NCBI GenBank assembly: GCA_034698045.1
Contig: JAQGAU010000314.1
Coordinates: 1 to 31,362 of the forward strand
Length of the DNA stretch: 31,362 bases
Direction of reading: 5' to 3'
Source: Paramacrobiotus richtersi
Taxonomy: Eukaryota; Tardigrada; Eutardigrada; Parachela; Macrobiotidae
The notes under the pieces are model-generated. The model did not search any database and was not told the DNA's origin. It saw only the letters and a list, made by a program, of their open reading frames with translations. The position numbers and the translations under genes were made by a program. Shown one piece after another: positions 29,776 to 31,362 of the stretch (positions within the stretch are counted from its first letter, which is position 1; each line of letters begins with the position of its first letter).

Positions 29776-31362
29776 CGTATCTGCGGTTCGAGACCAGCAG
29801 TCGCGTGCCCGAAAACACTTCCCAGAAATATTAAAATCAGAGCAGAATACGATGGATCAGAAGGAATGTCTCTTGCAAGTCTCTTTTAATAAAAAACTAG
29901 TCCGATATATGCATAGCATCCGCGTGTCACTGTGCAATGTATAAGACTGTACGCATAAGACTGTATTTAGCAGTTAACTGAAACCCCAACGTACGCCAAA
30001 TATTAGACAAATACATCAATTTTAAGATGACAGTAACTGTAATGAATTCCTGCCACGCAGCCCGACAGCGCGGCGTAGCATGCAGTGCAATACGTGTAGC
30101 GTGCCATGTACGCAATGTTGCGCGCCAGACAGGTTGATTGCACTGGCACTGACAAGTCATTGAATGCCAAAGTCAGTAGAGCTGTAGTTGGCCTACGTGG
30201 CCATTTCACGTATGTCAGGGCGGCTAGTCGTAGAAACTGTAGTCATGCTACGCATATGTAGTAATAATATTACCACATAATTATTATGTGAAATGCACGT
30301 TCAGTAAAATTAATGCACTGCTGTTGTTTCTTTCTCTTTTACAAATGGGTGCACCAAAAGTTACGCTGGCGGACATTGAGAGTGTAGTTTAAAGTTTGAA
30401 ATTGAACTATCGATAATGTCTCAGTGCATGCCACACACTGTATAGAGTTGTTTTAAGTTATATTAGCTAGGAAACTACGTACATGTGCATATAAGGAAAT
30501 CAAGAGCGGAAATCAAAATAGCGATAAACTCGCTTACACGATTTGACTATTTTTGACTGTTATGACAAGTTACAGCATCTCAACTTTCCTTTCTTAGTAT
30601 CATTCTGTTGTAACCTGCCCTGTTATCAGATCGTTCTCAGAAGTAACGGAAAGCCAGTGCAGTTCAATCAGAGGCACTAGCTGTACAAACAAGTGCATCT
30701 CTCACATAAAGCCGCCACGCATTGTCTGACCAGGTGTACAGTGATCCTCAGCCGCAGCAGCCACATATAAGAGTGGCGAGTAGTTTTTGGACGGTTACAC
30801 TTCGAAGTTTTTTATGAATTTTTATTTACATCGCTTGTTCTCAACAAAGACATGTTCAGATAGAAGATAGAACGCATCTGCTGAAGAAACTCACTTTTTT
30901 TGAATTAATGCCCGGATATTCCCCTTAAGCCGGCGTTTGTAATCATCATCACTGGCAAGAGCTGTGCATGCGGAATTAGCCAAACTGGTGTGCATTGCCG
31001 TTAGCGTTCCGCCGGAACAATGGGCTAATTACCTGCGGTGACGTGTGTGTGCACATTTTCGTCGGGAACAAATACTTATTCAGATTCATAATGCTGCAAC
31101 TTGGTTTGCACAGTCCTAACCATGATGGCCTAAGACCGCAGTCGGCTAACGCTAAGCACCAAAATTAAGTCACGGACTGCGCCCGCTAAGATGAATCACT
31201 AGTAACCACAAAGGTCACAAGTGACCCCGAGGACAGCCACGGCTGTGGTCGCTTGTTCTTGCTATGGCTTCAGTACACGGACACATAGGGTGGGTCTCGA
31301 ATTCGAAGCGAATCTCGATACGGTACGCGGGCGTGGCTAAACGAAAGTTACGGCGCCGTAAC
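29776..31362. other. No gene seen
   Basis: No exon or repeat of note was supported on either strand, apart from a word shared with 8819-8837 (GAGTGTAGTTTAAAGTTT at about 30380-30397) and a perfect palindrome at the window edge. The promoter of the minus-strand ORF at 29775 should lie here; a TATA-like word near 29910 is not convincing. Confidence 0.45.
31347..31362. repeat. Perfect 16-bp palindrome at the window end
   Basis: GTTACGGCGCCGTAAC equals its own reverse complement and ends exactly at the last base, so any larger structure is cut off. Confidence 0.9.

Noticed and set aside
29783-29800. B-box-like GGTTCGAGACC
   Set aside because: No A box at the proper distance; it lies just 5' of the coiled-coil ORF and looks fortuitous.

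Overview
This window reads as nuclear DNA from a multicellular eukaryote, most likely a marine or early-branching invertebrate animal (sponge, cnidarian or similar). The reasons are spliced genes with GT/AG introns from 67 bp to about 3.5 kb, a THAP zinc finger, a PHD-type finger, a Tudor-like chromatin reader, remnants of a KDZ-type transposase, decayed copies of a non-LTR retrotransposon, and pogo- and hAT-type miniature elements. There are no operons, no ribosome binding sites and no bacterial genes. The species cannot be named from the sequence, and no gene symbol can be assigned.

Layout. 1-1114: the first coding exon of a THAP protein (minus strand), with an open 3' side. 1624-6500: a mirror-image block. 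Two arrays of the same 93-bp satellite face each other at 1624-2130 and 5863-6500, and between them lie a truncated retrotransposon tail, a four-exon PHD-like gene (minus) and the last recognisable exon of a KDZ-like transposase (plus). 6976-7501: a two-exon Ser-rich gene (minus). 8126-10398: AT-rich, gene-poor, with a diverged ~297-bp tandem duplication. 10399-11412: a two-exon gene with a Cys/His-rich module (minus). 11413-16579: mostly non-coding, with a 41-bp triple inverted repeat and a 677-bp TA-flanked inverted-repeat element. 16580-18370: a longer, broken copy of the same retrotransposon (minus). 18371-20808: nothing firm. 20809-25503: a three-exon gene (plus), Tudor-like plus C-terminal zinc finger, whose 3.5-kb first intron holds a pogo-like element. 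26940-27062: a possible membrane-helix exon. 27352-27843: a ~490-bp foldback. 28499-28646: a hAT-type MITE with a perfect 8-bp target duplication. 28765-29775: an intact 336-codon coiled-coil ORF resembling LINE ORF1. 29776-31362: nothing firm.

The spliced gene models were built by hand from splice motifs and codon phase. In each, the donor and acceptor phases agree and the joined frame stays open. The Tudor-like gene is the strongest: its middle exon has no ATG in the reading frame, yet joining it to exon 1 completes a Tudor-like fold. The genes do not form an evident pathway. Several encode nucleic-acid or chromatin-binding modules and sit among transposon debris, so some may have come from mobile elements. 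I found no complete novel system. The best candidates for a second look are the mirrored satellite block, the Tudor/zinc-finger gene and the Cys/His-module gene.
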